Source of the DNA: Sinotaia quadrata
Taxonomy: Eukaryota; Mollusca; Gastropoda; Architaenioglossa; Viviparidae
Direction: 5' to 3'
DNA length: 64,000 bases
Assembly (NCBI GenBank): GCA_028829895.1
Contig: CM054180.1
Span: 93,370,135 to 93,434,134, forward strand
The position numbers were made by a program, and so were the translations under genes. Below the pieces are notes generated by a model. The model was not told the origin of the DNA. It did no database searches and was given only the letters and a program-made list of their open reading frames with translations. This document shows, in pieces, positions 1 through 12,224 of this stretch. How positions within the stretch are numbered: position 1 is the stretch's first letter; the number at the start of each line of letters is the position of its first letter.

Positions 1-131
1 CGATTTATTTTAAATTGGACTTTTGGCAGTGCCAGTAAGCACGAAATTCCCGTAGTCTACTACAGTCCACTAACCCGGCACACTGAAATGATTTGCAGAT
101 AATCGGCGGTCCATTTAATCAAATATTGGCC

Positions 132-355
132 ACGTGATGGCCAGCCCAGCCAATGCTATTAATCATGACCGGTGTAATCTTCAACACCTCGTGACCAGCC
201 ATTGCTATTAATCATGATCGGTGTAATCTCCTACACCACTACGTGACCAACCAGTTGCTATTAATCATGATGGTGTAATCTCCTACGCTACCACGTGACC
301 AGCCAGTGCTGTTAAGCAGGATGGTGTAATCTACACCACACGTGACCAGCTCTAA
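132..355. repeat. Minisatellite, about 50-bp unit, 4 copies
   Basis: Four diverged units, each beginning CGTGA(C/T)GGCCAGC or CGTGACCAGCC and containing GGTGTAATCT. Units shorten from about 57 to 47 bp along the array. No coding signal is seen around it. Confidence 0.8.
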
Positions 356-466
356 GACTGAAGCGCGAGAGCTAAGGGACGGGAGTACAATGAAGTTTTC
401 TGAGCAAGGACTAAGTGCATTTGATTTTAGGTAGCGTGTCAGATAAGTTATATTTATATTGACCTG

Positions 467-757
467 CACATTACCACCTATATATGGTCATAGTAACACC
501 TATACTTGCACATATTACCCCCAGAAGCAGACCAAGACCGAGAACATTGTGAAGATGAAAGGTCTTTTGCGGCTTCTGGGGTAAGAGAGAGTGTAACACA
601 TATTACCACCTATATATGAACATAGTAACACCTATACTTGCACATATTACCACCTATATATGAACATAGTAACACCTATACTTGCACATATTACCACCTA
701 TATAAGAACATAGTAACACCTATACTTGCACATATTACCACCTATATAAGAACATTA
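467..757. repeat. Minisatellite, 44-bp unit, interrupted by a hairpin
   Basis: Repeated unit with CACATATTACCACCTATATA and AACATAGTAACACC. About five copies flank an inserted 63-bp hairpin sequence at 519-581 that is absent from the other units. Confidence 0.85.
519..581. other. Hairpin insertion inside the 44-bp array
   Basis: Perfect 10-bp inverted ends (CCCCAGAAGC and GCTTCTGGGG) plus a further matched AGACC/GGTCT step inside. It sits between two halves of the repeat, directly after CATATTAC. It could be a tiny MITE-like insertion, but no target duplication is clear. Confidence 0.5.
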
Positions 758-779
758 TCAGGATATTTATAAATCTCAC

Positions 780-1925
780 CCGGATCACATCAATAAATAT
801 TTTTAAAAAGAAATATAGAAAGGAATAAAAATGTAGATGTAAGAAATTAGTAAACAAAGTCTAAATGTAGATGCAAAAGGTAGTTTAATAAGGGCTTATA
901 CAGACATATGATGTAGCTATTACATCACCTATAATACAGAGTGATGTTTTGGGGGTCAAGAGAAGTGAGCTAGTTAATGTTGTGAATGCTGACCAGGCGG
1001 AAATCCAACCGGGTCCACACTCATAGAAAATAGTGTCATTGATCATAAAGGGGCACTGAATAAAAGAGGGAGGGAGGTGGTCGTTTAGCAGATGGAATTC
1101 GGAAGTATTGTTAATCCTCTGTGTGAATGATAAGCCAAAAGGCTTGAAAAAAGAGCATATGAGATTTTTTAAAGGAAATCCATAGGCTATTGTTACAGAT
1201 TACTTCAATCCTTGGTTTTTGCTGAACGGAAGATATTTGTTGCATTTACAATATTTTATGATTAATAATTTTTAGTAGAATGTAATCATGATAAATTACC
1301 ATGTATATTTCAGGTTACTGAAATTGTGATCAGAGAAAATGATTAGCCTTTATTTAAAGAGCACTATTAGTTAATGTTAGCAGTCTCTGAGTGCTCTATT
1401 TATAAATTGCAGGATTTTTGCCACAGTTTGGAGGCTTGCACTTTGGTAGTATTGTTTCTGTTGTTGGCAACAATTTGCTGAAGTGTATCAGCTGTTGGTT
1501 CATAAGAACGCCATATTACATTGCTTGGAAGAGAAAGTCTACATAGACTCTGCCAGTGACACTCTAGAAACTCCACCATTGTAACTAAGTTGGCCAGGAG
1601 TGCGAGAACGGTCTCTAACCTTGTAGGAACTATTGGGAACTTTGTACAAAACTTCTGATATTGGGAACTTTGTACAAATCTTCGTTATTGAAGTACTGAG
1701 AGGAAACTATATGAACTTGGTCAGGGAAACCTAACTAGCTAGGGAAGGCTAACTTTTCTCTGATAGATATTATGAGCATTGTGCTAAGTGTATTTTGTAA
1801 TTGATTGCTGTTTTATTTTCTTTACTTGTTTAATTTTCTTTATATATAAATATTTTATTAATTTTCATCTGTCTTGTGTCAATTCTTATCATCTCCATTT
1901 CGTGTAAAATTAATATTGTGTCCAC
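780..1925. other. No gene recognised; unique AT-rich sequence
   Basis: No repeat array or protein-like reading frame seen, apart from a short duplication around 1630-1680 (TTGGGAACTTTGTACAAA occurs twice). Confidence 0.5.
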
Positions 1926-2025
1926 TCGGTAACCGCCATTCATGTTGAATAGTGTTCACTCAGTACCTGTCTTACTCATGTTGAATAGTGTTCACTCAGT
2001 ACCTGTCTTACTCATGTTAAATAAT
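1926..2025. repeat. Short tandem repeat, 36-bp unit, about 3 copies
   Basis: Units share GTTGAATAGTGTTCACTCAG and CCTGTCTTACTCAT; the last copy is diverged. Confidence 0.75.
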
Positions 2026-2341
2026 GTTTACTCGAAGATGAGGATCGTTCATGACTAGGGTGTTATTATTTTACACGATTTCTTTCTTGCAATGGTTACC
2101 CCGGTTAAATCAAGTGTATTAAATGAGTCATTGATCTATTATTAGTCATTATTTGTATAGTTTTTATGTACATTAATTTTTATTTAGGTCATGTTTTGCA
2201 TTAGTTGAGTCGTGTTTTCTTTCTTCAGTGTATATAGAGGTCATTGTCTTCAGATTCCTTTTATTGCTAAGCAAAGGTCATGTTACTCTATTAATAGATT
2301 CGTGTTTTATTTGTTCAGTGTGTCATGAGTTAGTAGATTCC

Positions 2342-2342
<1 letters not shown>

Positions 2343-2382
<40 letters not shown>
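2343..2382. repeat. (TG)n microsatellite
   Basis: Uninterrupted TG dinucleotides, about 20 copies. A poly-A tract follows at 2688-2710. The sequence between and after them (about 2400-3210) has no recognised gene. Confidence 0.95.
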
Positions 2383-2385
<3 letters not shown>

Positions 2386-3216
2386 AGCATGTAAACAAAG
2401 GTAATTTGCATGAATATAAAGGTCTGTCACTGTACTTGTATTTTGTCCGTGGAATCGAATAGTTGGAAGGGAGTGTTAAATGTAAATAAATGTCTGCCAA
2501 GATGTGTTTTATTTGTTCAATACCTGCTGGGAAAAGGTCCTCGTTCATTGTAGTATACATAGATTGTTTGCACAAGAGATGGGCCAGTTGGGGTCATGAC
2601 CCGGGACGCATTCGTTTAGGCAACTTTAGGGGATTAAAATTTGAAAGCTGCAATGTAAAAATATATATATTTGATTTATTCCCAACCAAAAAAAAAAAAA
2701 AAAAAAAAAATTAAATGAAAGAGCCATAACTTTCCCAACTTCAATAGCTAAGTCGTTGAGAAAAGCAATCTCGGGCGTTGAGTTCTAAAGCTGTTCTAGC
2801 CATTCATTGCCAAACAAGACTATCTGTATGACAGGTAAATACTTTAGTGACGTGGAAGTAGATGGTACAAGAGTCCATTGTAATGGTGTTGAGCTATACT
2901 GCCTTAGCATTAGAGGTAGGTTGATGGGCTTGGAAGGCGAATGAATTATGGTGTAGCACTTTTTAATTCGTACTAGTGCGGGACTAATGGAAATAAATTG
3001 TGTCACTGTCCAGTCCAACGTACCGGAAGTGTTTGTGGAAGATGGTTATTGCTCCACAGGCAGACCAGGGATGAAGAACGCTAAGAATGTTATTCTACGC
3101 CAAACTGTGCCCCCTCTCCAATTCACAAATATCAGGTTTTAAATGTCTATTCGTCTTTTCTAGATTGAATAAAATATTTGTAATGCTTCTAAATCCAGGA
3201 GGGTTTTCAGATCTTC

Positions 3217-3513
3217 AGAGATAGTGACCGTGATTTGATCTCAATAAAAACAAAGCAAAACAAGTGCCCTAAAGAGCTATTAGGTCAGAGATAGTGACCG
3301 TGATTTGATCTCAATAAAAACAAAGCAAAACAAGTGCCCTAAAGAGTTATTAGGTCAGAGATAGTGACCGTGATTTGATCTCAATAAAAACAAAGCAAAA
3401 CAAGTGCCCTAAAGAGCTATTAGCAGAAAAGTCAGAGATAGTGACCGTGATTTGATCTCAGTAAAAACAAAGCAAAACAAGTGCCCTAAAGAGCTATTAG
3501 CAGAAAAGTCAGA
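3217..3513. repeat. Minisatellite, 70-78-bp unit, about 4 copies
   Basis: Units contain GTCAGAGATAGTGACCGTGA and AAGTGCCCTAAAGAG and are nearly identical. The later copies carry an extra CAGAAAA step. Confidence 0.85.
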
Positions 3514-3967
3514 GAGAATAAGTCGTTCAGCGCTAGCTGGAAAAAGATTGCATCATTCTCCTGACTAAAAATATTTTCATTTGTGCATGACTGCTGTATA
3601 TCTATTCCTTCCAGAATAAAAGTATTTTCCTTCCTGACTGCTGTATACGTGAAAAAGCCTGCACTATATCTATTCCTTCCTGACTTCTGTATACGTGAAA
3701 AAGACTGCGAAATCCGCACGACTTGGAAATGGGCACGAACTCGAAATCAATCAAACATGTGTAGAGGTCAAGTTAGTCATTTGAGTTTTATTTGATCATC
3801 AAGGGTCAAGAGGTCACATTCATACTTTATTCAGAAGGTACATTAAAGTCAGATTAGAAATTACTCTTGTGTTTGTACGCTTGTTCTTTATTTTATTTTT
3901 ATAACTTCATAAAAGTCAAGAGGCCATTTTAGTGTTTTATTCATTCATCCCCAGGCGTTCATGTTAG

Positions 3968-4549
3968 ATCCCCGTTTTATTTGTTCATTTTCAGTCAAGA
4001 GGACAAATCGTGTTTAATTTCTAGAATGTTTGTCAGTTTCTACTCCGTTTTATTTGTTCATTTTCAGTCAAGAGGACAAATCGTGTTTAATTTCTAGAAT
4101 GTTTGTCAGTTTCTACTCCGTTTTATTTGTTCATTTTCAGTCAAGAGGACAAATTAGTTTCTAGAATGTTTGTCAGTTTCTACTCCGTTTTATTTGTTCA
4201 TTTTCAGTCAAGAGGACAAATCGTGTTTAATTTCTAGAATGTTTGTCAGTTTCTACTCCGTTTTATTTGTTCATTTTCAGTCAAGAGGACAAATTAGTTT
4301 CTAGAATGTTTGTCAGTTTCTACTCCGTTTTATTTGTTCATTTTCAGTCAAGAGGACAAATCGTGTTTAATTTCTAGAATGTTTGTCAGTTTCTACTCCG
4401 TTTTATTTGTTCATTTTCAGTCAAGAGGACAAATCGTGTTTAATTTCTAGAATGTTTGTCAGTTTCTACTCCGTTTTATTTGTTCATTTTCAGTCAAGAG
4501 GACAAATCGTGTTTAATTTCTAGAATGTTTGTCACTTTCTACTCCGTTG
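3968..4549. repeat. Minisatellite, 72-bp unit with a shorter variant
   Basis: About eight units with TCCGTTTTATTTGTTCATTT followed by CAGTCAAGAGG. Most units are full length; at least two (near 4150 and 4290) lack the CGTGTTTA step. Each unit contains a pyrimidine-rich TTCATTTTCAG, which looks like a 3' splice site on the plus strand, but no exon is seen next to it. Confidence 0.9.
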
Positions 4550-4609
4550 AAGGAGAATCACAATTTTCGTTATTTTATCTTTAATTCCATGAATCTGGAA
4601 AATGAATAA

Positions 4610-5120
4610 AAATGCTTTGTTTGACCTACAAAATAAAGCTAAAACAGATTTCAGTTATCTACAAAATACATCTAAAACATATTTTAGCAAAATACAGCTA
4701 CAGATTTCAGTTGTCTACAATATACAGCTAAAACAGATTTTAGTTATCTCAGCTAAAACAGATTTTAATTATCTACAAAATACATCTAAAACATATTTTA
4801 GTTATCTACAAAATACAGCTACAGATTTCAGTTGTCTACAATATACAGCTAAAACAGATTTTAGTTCTCTACAAAATACAGCTAAAACAGATTTTAGTTA
4901 TCTCAGCTAAAACAGATTTTAATTATCTACAAAATACAGCTAAAACAAATTTTAGTTATCTACAAAATACAGCTAAAACAGATTTCATTTATCTACAATA
5001 TACAGCTAAAACAGTTTTCAGTTATCTACAAAATACAGCTAAAACAGATTTTAGTTATCTACAAAATACAGCTAAAACACATTTTAGTTATCTACAAAAT
5101 ACAGCTAAAACACTTGTCAC
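4610..5120. repeat. Minisatellite, 33-bp unit, about 14 copies
   Basis: Units read TACAAAATACAGCTAAAACA followed by GATTTTAGTTATC. The period is a multiple of three, so an open frame runs through part of the array, but the resulting peptide is only the repeat. I do not call a gene. Confidence 0.9.
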
Positions 5121-5571
5121 ACCGCTTGGTATTCTTTCACGTAGATGTTGATCAGTAACCTAACAAAAATCGTTAATTTCATGTTTGTTAAACGCTACTA
5201 ACGATTGACTAAGTATTTGTCTCGGAATCTAACAAGATCAATCCAAGCCTATGATTTAAGATAATACCGCTATATAAATTATAAGACCCGTGCATTAAAC
5301 AATAACACAGGCAGTACCTTAAACGAAATTACAAAAATCTAATTGCAGACAATTAAATGATTTGTAATGGCTTTGAGTTCAGAAGATTTTGCAGAACGTT
5401 GCTTAGTATCCTATTCGTGCTGCTGTCAGAACCGCGAACGGCTGTAATGTGTACTGACGAATCGTTCGAGTGTTATATACTATGTACTGTAGAATGTCAG
5501 TCATTTTCATACGGCCACAGAAATATCACTCGTATCCAGTGTGTGCTCTATACTGTAGTGTTTTATTTTTA

Positions 5572-5905
5572 CACAATATATAGAAATGTCCGTAATTTTG
5601 CACACGATCTATAGAAATGTCCGTAATTTTGCACACGATCTATAGAAATGTCCGTAATTTTGCACACGTTCTATAGAAATGTCCGTAATTTTGCACACGA
5701 TCTATAGAAATGTCCGTAATTTTGCACACGTTCTATAGAAATGTCCGTAATTTTGCACACGTTCTATAGAAATGTCCGTAATTTTGCACACATTCTATAG
5801 AAATGTCCGTAATTTTGAACACGTTCTATATAAATGTCCGTAATTTTGCACACGTTCTACAGAAATGTCTGTAATTTTGCACACGTTCTATAGAAATGTC
5901 AGAAT
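5572..5905. repeat. Minisatellite, 31-bp unit, about 11 copies
   Basis: Units of TCTATAGAAATGTCCGTAAT plus TTTGCACACG(A/T), close to identical, with drift in the last three. Confidence 0.9.
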
Positions 5906-6150
5906 AATTATTCATTCTGAATAATGTCGAATGTGAGTAAATTTAACACATCCTTGAGAATTCCTAACTCATCTCTTGTATGTGTTAAATACTATAGGAT
6001 GTCGGTATTTATACGTACGGTTTTACAGAATCACTTACTTCTTTTGTACATGTTTATGAAATACATGTACTCAGGAATATACGGACTCATTATGTACTCG
6101 ATACTTCTTTCGCTTGCATTTGTGTGTTCTTGCGCAAAGAAAACTCTTGT

Positions 6151-6252
<102 letters not shown>

Positions 6253-6544
6253 AAATCAACTTGCCTGCGTGTAGCTGAAGGACTGTGTCGCCAATATTGG
6301 ACGTGCGCCGCGGAATGAAACAAGGCTGTCCGTCAGACATTATCACCGTCCGATGAGAATAAAGCTCCTGAATAAATAGATAGAAATAGTTATTTATTCT
6401 CCTAATATGAAAACTGTCAAGTCAAATACTCGGACTAGAAAGCGAACGCTGATCCTTTACGTGTAGAATAACAAAGTACAGACGCACATCACGAAAGAAA
6501 TTGGTATAAGAACTGCGTGCTTCATAAAACCTAATGTTTATCCA

Positions 6545-7060
6545 TCAGGCAGTTTACCTACCTGTCTTACAACGGAAATAATCTTAAGTATGACGTAACT
6601 TTGTCCCTGTTCAACTTACACACATGTAATTGTCTCAAGGTAACTTACACATCTGTAATACAAAGGAAATAGTCTAATGAATGACGTAAAATTGTCTCCA
6701 GGTAGCTTACATAGTATGTAATTCAAGTTATATATCTTAAGTATGACGTAAAATTGTCTCCAGGTAGTTTTCGTAATCTGTAATACAAGTGAAATAGTCT
6801 TAAGTAAGACGCATCATTGTTTAGGCAGTTTACACACCTGTAATACAAGGGAAATGATCTTAAGTAAGGCGCAACATTGTCTCCAGGAGCTTACACACCT
6901 TTAATACAAGTGAAATAGTCTTAAGTAAGACGTAATATTGTCTCCAGGCAGTTTACACTCCTGTAACACAAGGGAAAGAGTCTTAAGATGATGTAGCATT
7001 GTCTCCACCAGACGGCTTTCGTACTAAATAGTCATAAGTATGACGTAAGGGAGTTTTTTT
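6545..7060. repeat. Diverged minisatellite, about 62-bp unit
   Basis: About seven diverged units with GTAATACAAG(G/T)GAAATAGTC, TTAAGTA(A/T)GACGTA and ATTGTCTCCAGG. Drift and indels suggest an older array than those at 8353 and 8909. Confidence 0.7.
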
Positions 7061-7257
7061 GTTCGTTAGCCGGTATTGTCATTGTAGAAATGTTGATATC
7101 TGTTTTAGACTGAATTATTTTGGAGATGTTGACATCTGTTTTTAAACCACTAATAAAAATGGTTTTTCGTTCGTTAACTCGAATTATCGTTATAGAGATA
7201 CTGATGTTCGTTAACCACTAATAGACATGTTTTAGCTTAATTGGTGTCTCTAGCGTC

Positions 7258-7356
7258 CTAAGCTTGGCTTGTATGTTGTTAGTTTCTTGTCTTTTCTTCA
7301 AGTTAACAGCTTGGCTTGTATGTTGTTAGTTTCTTGTCTTTTCTTCTAGTTAACAG
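7258..7356. repeat. Direct duplication, about 47 bp, 2 copies
   Basis: AGCTTGGCTTGTATGTTGTT and TTTCTTGTCTTTTCTTC occur twice in tandem. Confidence 0.8.
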
Positions 7357-7734
7357 CTTGAAATTTGAGCTGGTTGGCTACATTTTTATTACCTGAATTT
7401 AACTTCAATGAAAATCGGCTAGCTGTTTTTTTACAAATTGATTTTAACCTTCAAAACTGGTTTTTTTATTAGTGTGGGACACATGATTTTCTCCACCTTT
7501 CATTCATACATATTTATATAAACATTAATAAGTTGTCAGTAAACTGCATCGCACTTAATTATATTATTCCAAGGATCACGACAGAAAGAAATGAACAAAA
7601 ATAATGAGCAGCAGTAATCTTAATTAGGTATTCAAACACATATTTTGTGAGCGCGTGTGTAGGATTCTTTGTGTGCATTGCGCGGAACTTATTCCTGTTA
7701 TAGAAACAAAACATTTTGTCAGAAACATAATTCA

Positions 7735-8110
7735 TTATTCATATTTACAAGAACATTCATTTACAAACGCATGTTTACAAGAACATTCTTTTACAAACAC
7801 ATGTTTACAAGAACATTATTTTACAAACGCATGTTTACAAGAACATTCTTTTGCAAACGCGCTTTTAAACAAAACATTTTGTCAGACATATAATTCATTA
7901 CACATGTTTACAAGAAATTCTTTGCAAAAGAAACATATTTACAAACTCGCGTATAAACGAAAAAATTGTCAGAAACACATGTTTACAAGACCATTCTTTG
8001 CATGAAACGTATTTATAAACGTGTGCATAAGCAGAAAAATTCTCTATCAGAAATATATTTTTTTATACTTGTTGCAAGAAACGTATTTACAAATGAACAT
8101 ATAAACAAAA
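7735..8110. repeat. Minisatellite, about 30-bp unit
   Basis: Core of five near-identical units (ATGTTTACAAGAACATTCTT with TTACAAACGC) to about 7865, then diverged copies with ACATGTTTACAAGA to about 8110. The period is a multiple of three, so it reads open in more than one frame. Confidence 0.8.
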
Positions 8111-8352
8111 ATATTCTGTATATGTATAATTATTTTTTTAACAACAAACATGATGCAATATTTACCAAAATATTGTTTAAAAGAACCAGTTAACTTTATA
8201 ACAAAATCCCTTTGCTAGAAATAATATTATTTATATAGCAGAAATTAGTTTGAAAGAAGCAATAATATAAGATAATATATTAATAATAATAAGATAATAA
8301 ATTTAATTTATCAGAGATGTAGAAGTTACATCGGCTTACCGAAACACCACTG

Positions 8353-8740
8353 TTAGCTTGTTACACAGGCTTACCGCTTTGCATCAGCACTACTGTTAGC
8401 TTGTTACACAGGCTTACCGCTTTGCAACGCAACACTACTGTTTGCTTGTTACACAGGCTTACCGCTTTGCAACGCAACACTACTGTTTGCTTGTTACACA
8501 GGCTTACCGCTTTGCAACGCAACACTACTGTTTGCTTGTTACACAGGCTTACCGCTTTGCAAAGCAACATTACTGTTTGCTTGTTACACAGGCTTACCGC
8601 TTTGCAACGCAACACTACTGTTTGCTTGTTACACAGGCTTACCGCTTTGCAACGCAACACTACTGTTTGCTTGTTACACAGGCTTACCGCTTTGCAAAGC
8701 AACATTACTGTTTGCTTGTTACACAGGCTTACCGCTTTGA
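8353..8740. repeat. Minisatellite, 45-bp unit, about 8.6 copies
   Basis: Units of GCTTACCGCTTTGCAACGCA then ACACTACTGTTTGCTTGTTA and CACAG. Two units share an AAGCAACATT variant, spaced three units apart, a hint of higher-order duplication. Because 45 is divisible by 3, two plus-strand frames and one minus-strand frame stay open; no evidence of coding. Confidence 0.95.
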
Positions 8741-8908
8741 AGCTCAGCACCAGTGAAGTTCGTCAACTCAGAATCCAGACAATTATTACCCCGACCCCCT
8801 TAGGTTTTAGTTGTATTATTTTTCCATTGTTGAAAGTATTCCAAGGACAGTGACTTTCTTCATGGTGCGGGATGAACGAGTGCTTGAGGTTGTAATGACC
8901 AAAGCAGG

Positions 8909-9364
8909 CTTGTATAAGACTTGCTAGCAGGATTCCACACCTATTGTACACTACTGTGGGTCGGTCTTGTATAAGACTTGCTAGCAGGATTCCACACCTA
9001 TTGTACACTACTGTGGGTCGGTCTTGTATAAGACTTGCTAGCAGGATTCCACACCTATTGTACACTACTGTGGGTCGGTCTTGTATAAGACTTGCTAGCA
9101 GGATTCCACACCTATTGTACACTACTGTGGGTCGGTCTTGTATAAGACTTGCTAGCAGGATTCCACACCTATTGTACACTACTGTGGGTCGGTCTTGTAT
9201 AAGACTTGCTAGCAGGATTCCACACCTATTGTACACTACTGTGGGTCGGTCTTGTATAAGACTTGCTAGCAGGATTCCACACCTATTGTACACTACTGTG
9301 GGTCGGTCTTGTATAAGACTTGCTAGCAGGATTCCACACCTATTGTACACTACTGTGGGTCGGT
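8909..9364. repeat. Perfect minisatellite, 57-bp unit, exactly 8 copies
   Basis: Eight apparently identical head-to-tail units that begin CTTGTATAAGACTTGCTAGC and end GTGGGTCGGT (8 x 57 = 456 bp). Open on both strands because 57 = 19 codons. Lack of divergence means very recent expansion, ongoing homogenisation, or an assembly effect. Confidence 0.97.
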
Positions 9365-9600
9365 CTTGTGTACGGCTTCTCTCAGTAAACACGCTCTTCG
9401 CCAGCACGTGTGAACTCTTGTCCTGTGCAGCCATCCCTGCCGTGTGCTGGCATCGATCGCCTGTCCTGGTAGTGTGGCACTCAATGGCGGCACCTTCTGT
9501 AGTTTGATGCTAATTTCATTTACTGTAGTCTGTCAGTGGACAGTGTCTGCTGTGATACTCACTGTTGTCATGTAGTAAATCGGCGCCGTAACACGTTACT
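9365..9600. other. GC-richer unique patch, no gene assigned
   Basis: Contains several CpG sites (CGATCGCC, ATGGCGGCACC, CGGCGCCG), unusual for this AT-rich window. It could be a promoter or first exon, but the ATG at 9484 opens a frame of only seven codons and no matching splice structure is evident. Confidence 0.25.
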
Positions 9601-9821
9601 GACACTGAAAAACAACTTAGTTTGAAATTCGCTATATAACTAAGCCGTAGAGAAAATAGACTTAGTTTCACATTCAGGCTATTATATATACTAGAAACTG
9701 TTTTATTTTAATCTTGACTGTAATAGGACTATATTCATTCATTAATCATAACTAACCTATATTTTGTCATCACTTAATTTGCAATGCCTTTTAATCTCAC
9801 TGCTCAATTAATTGAGCTATT

Positions 9822-10140
9822 TTATTCTTTGGGTAGTGCCTTGTCATCTCACAGTTCAGTTGTTTGATTCTTTGGGCAGTGCCTTGTCATCTCACTTCTT
9901 AGTTGTTTGATTCTTTGGGCAGTGCCTTGTCATCTCACTTCTTAGTTGTTTGATTCTTTGGGCAGTGCCTTGTCATCTCACTTCTTAGTTGTTTGATTCT
10001 TTGGGCAGTGCCTTGTCATCTCACTTCTTAGTTGTTTGATTCTTTGGGCAGTGCCTTGTCATCTCACAGCTTCGTTTGATTCTTTGGGCAGTGCCTTGTC
10101 ATCTCACTTCTTAGTTGGTTGATTCTTTGGGCAGTGCCCC
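9822..10140. repeat. Minisatellite, 43-bp unit, about 7 copies
   Basis: Units of GATTCTTTGGGCAGTGCCTT then GTCATCTCACTTCTTAGTTG. One unit carries a short deletion near 10070. Confidence 0.9.
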
Positions 10141-10584
10141 AAATATCTCAAGGCCAAGAAAACGGAGTTTGAATTGTCGTAAGGCATCTTTTTGTGGGGT
10201 TTTGTGTGTTCGTATATTCGTGTGTGTTCATATATTTGTGTGTTCGTGAGTGTATTTTTGAGTGTGATAGTATATTTTTGTGTGTGATAGTATATTTGCG
10301 CGTGACTGGCTTCAGTTAACTAACTTCCACTTATTACTGACTTTAACCACAGAAGTATTTTGTACCTTTAAAATGTATTTCTCTTTTTACAGGCATTTTA
10401 AAATGGACCCTTTTTTTTTGTTTGTTTGTATTGTTTGCTTTGATGTCTAGGCGCTAGGATTACAAAGTCCAGCGACAAATTAATCGCTCTTTTTTCAAAA
10501 ATAACTTCTTTCTTTTTCTTTTTGTTGAAAAACTGTCCTGTGATTACCGGACTCTGTTTGTGGCCAACAAGTCACCTACCATAG

Positions 10585-10636
10585 AATACTTTTTTGATTA
10601 ATCTGTTTACGCTTTGAGTGCACGCACATACACACA

Positions 10637-10669
<33 letters not shown>

Positions 10670-10759
10670 TCTTTGATTACAGTCTGTTTAAGCTTTGAGT
10701 GCACGCACATACACACACACTTTCTTTGATTACAGTCTGTTTACGCTTTGAGTGCACGC

Positions 10760-10801
<42 letters not shown>

Positions 10802-10997
10802 TCTTTGATTACAGCCTGTTAACGCTTTGAGTGTAGGCATATATACACACACTTTCTTTGATTAGTCTCTTTACGCTTTGAGTGCACGCATATACACACA
10901 CACTTTCTTTGATTACAGTCTGTTTAAGCTTTGAGTGCACGTATATACACACACACTTTCTTTGATTACAGTCTGTTTACACTTTGAGTGCACTCAT

Positions 10998-11037
<40 letters not shown>

Positions 11038-11090
11038 TCTTTGATTACAGTCTGTTTATGTTTTGAGTGCACGCATGGACACACTCACGT
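10585..11090. repeat. Compound minisatellite with embedded (CA)n
   Basis: About eight units of TTTCTTTGATTACAGTCTGT then TTACGCTTTGAGTGCACGCA followed by CA tracts of very different length (4 to about 20 repeats). Unit length varies mostly through the CA tract. Each TTGATTACAG resembles a 3' splice site. Confidence 0.9.
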
Positions 11091-11109
11091 GTTTGTTTAA
11101 AATTAAAAT

Positions 11110-11950
11110 TGAAAAATGCAACGTTTCTAGTTAGATAAGAGTTATCGCACTTTTGTGTAAATTTATTTGGCTCCGGACTGGATAAGAGTTATTGTACTTT
11201 GTGAGTATCTAGGTACACAACGGTTGTGTACGAAAGACCAACAGCTCCATATAACATCTGTCGTGTTTTATTTTAGTGAAGGGTTAGGGTTTAGCTTAGA
11301 GTTAGTGCATTTTTTTTTTATTGTTTGAGAAAGTTAAAGTTAAGAATAAAAAAAATAAATCCATACACTAAAACTGATTTAGTTATCTTTTCATTAACTT
11401 TTCACTACACATTCATTTTTGCTTCTGCTAATTTTTGTGCGTTAATAACTTAAATATTGCAGTATAAATACGAAGTGCCTGCCTTGTACTTTTGCATAAC
11501 GTTTTGGACTGGTAAATAGTTATACTTTTGTGCAGATTTATTTAGCTGACCTTTTTCGGATTGGATAAGAGTTATTGTACTTTTATGCAACGTTTTGGGC
11601 TGGTCAAGGAGTTATTTTTTTGTGTAGATTTATTTAGCTGATATTTTTCAGGCTGAACATATACAATTCTTTTCTGTAAATTTACTTAATTCTCTTTTCC
11701 TGTTTTTCTTTCTTTCAAAAACTCACAATGATAAAACTTATTTTAAATGAAAGAATACATGAAATAATATATTTAAAGTGTTCTTTTAATAATAATTGAT
11801 TAAATAAAATTAATTTGTCTTTTAATAACTAAATAGTAAAATAACAATTGATTAAATAAAATAATAAAAGTTGTCTTTTAATAACAATTGATAAAATAAA
11901 ATAGAAAAAGTTGTCTTTTAATAAAAAATGTAGATTTGTTTAATTCAAAT
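11110..11950. repeat. Diffuse AT-rich repeats, no gene
   Basis: Loose copies of GATAAGAGTTAT(T/C)G(T/C)AC followed by TTTGTG... and TTTATTT(A/G)GCT up to about 11650. A second loose repeat with TTAATAACAATTGATTAAAT and TTGTCTTT runs from about 11780 to 11930. Confidence 0.55.
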
Positions 11951-11951
11951 T

Positions 11952-11968
11952 GGGGGGGGGGGGGGGGG
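11952..11968. repeat. Poly-G tract (17 G)
   Basis: Uninterrupted G run on the plus strand; could form a G-quadruplex and is prone to sequencing error. Confidence 0.9.
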
Positions 11969-12224
11969 CGGAGATTGTTGAATTACCTAATGGACGATTT
12001 CTTTCAATGCAAATAGTTATTAATGAATGTTTCTTCGTTTCATTTTGAATGTATTTTGCTTCCTAGGCAATCAGTGATCACTCTAAGTTGTACCACATGC
12101 TTGCTTGGCACATTTCATTAGGGTGTGCATCAGGCTTTCTTATTTTTTGGGGGGAGAAAGGCAAATCTATACATAATATTCAGTTATAAATGATAATATT
12201 TGGATTCATTAAACCAAACTAAAA

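Noticed and set aside
8763..9507. 223- and 187-codon open frames over the 57-bp array
   Set aside because: Explained by a stop-free unit of 19 codons on both strands; no start context, splice sites or non-repeat domain.
9484..9507. ATGGCGGCACC as a gene start
   Set aside because: Stops after seven codons and no donor lies inside; kept only as a GC-rich patch.
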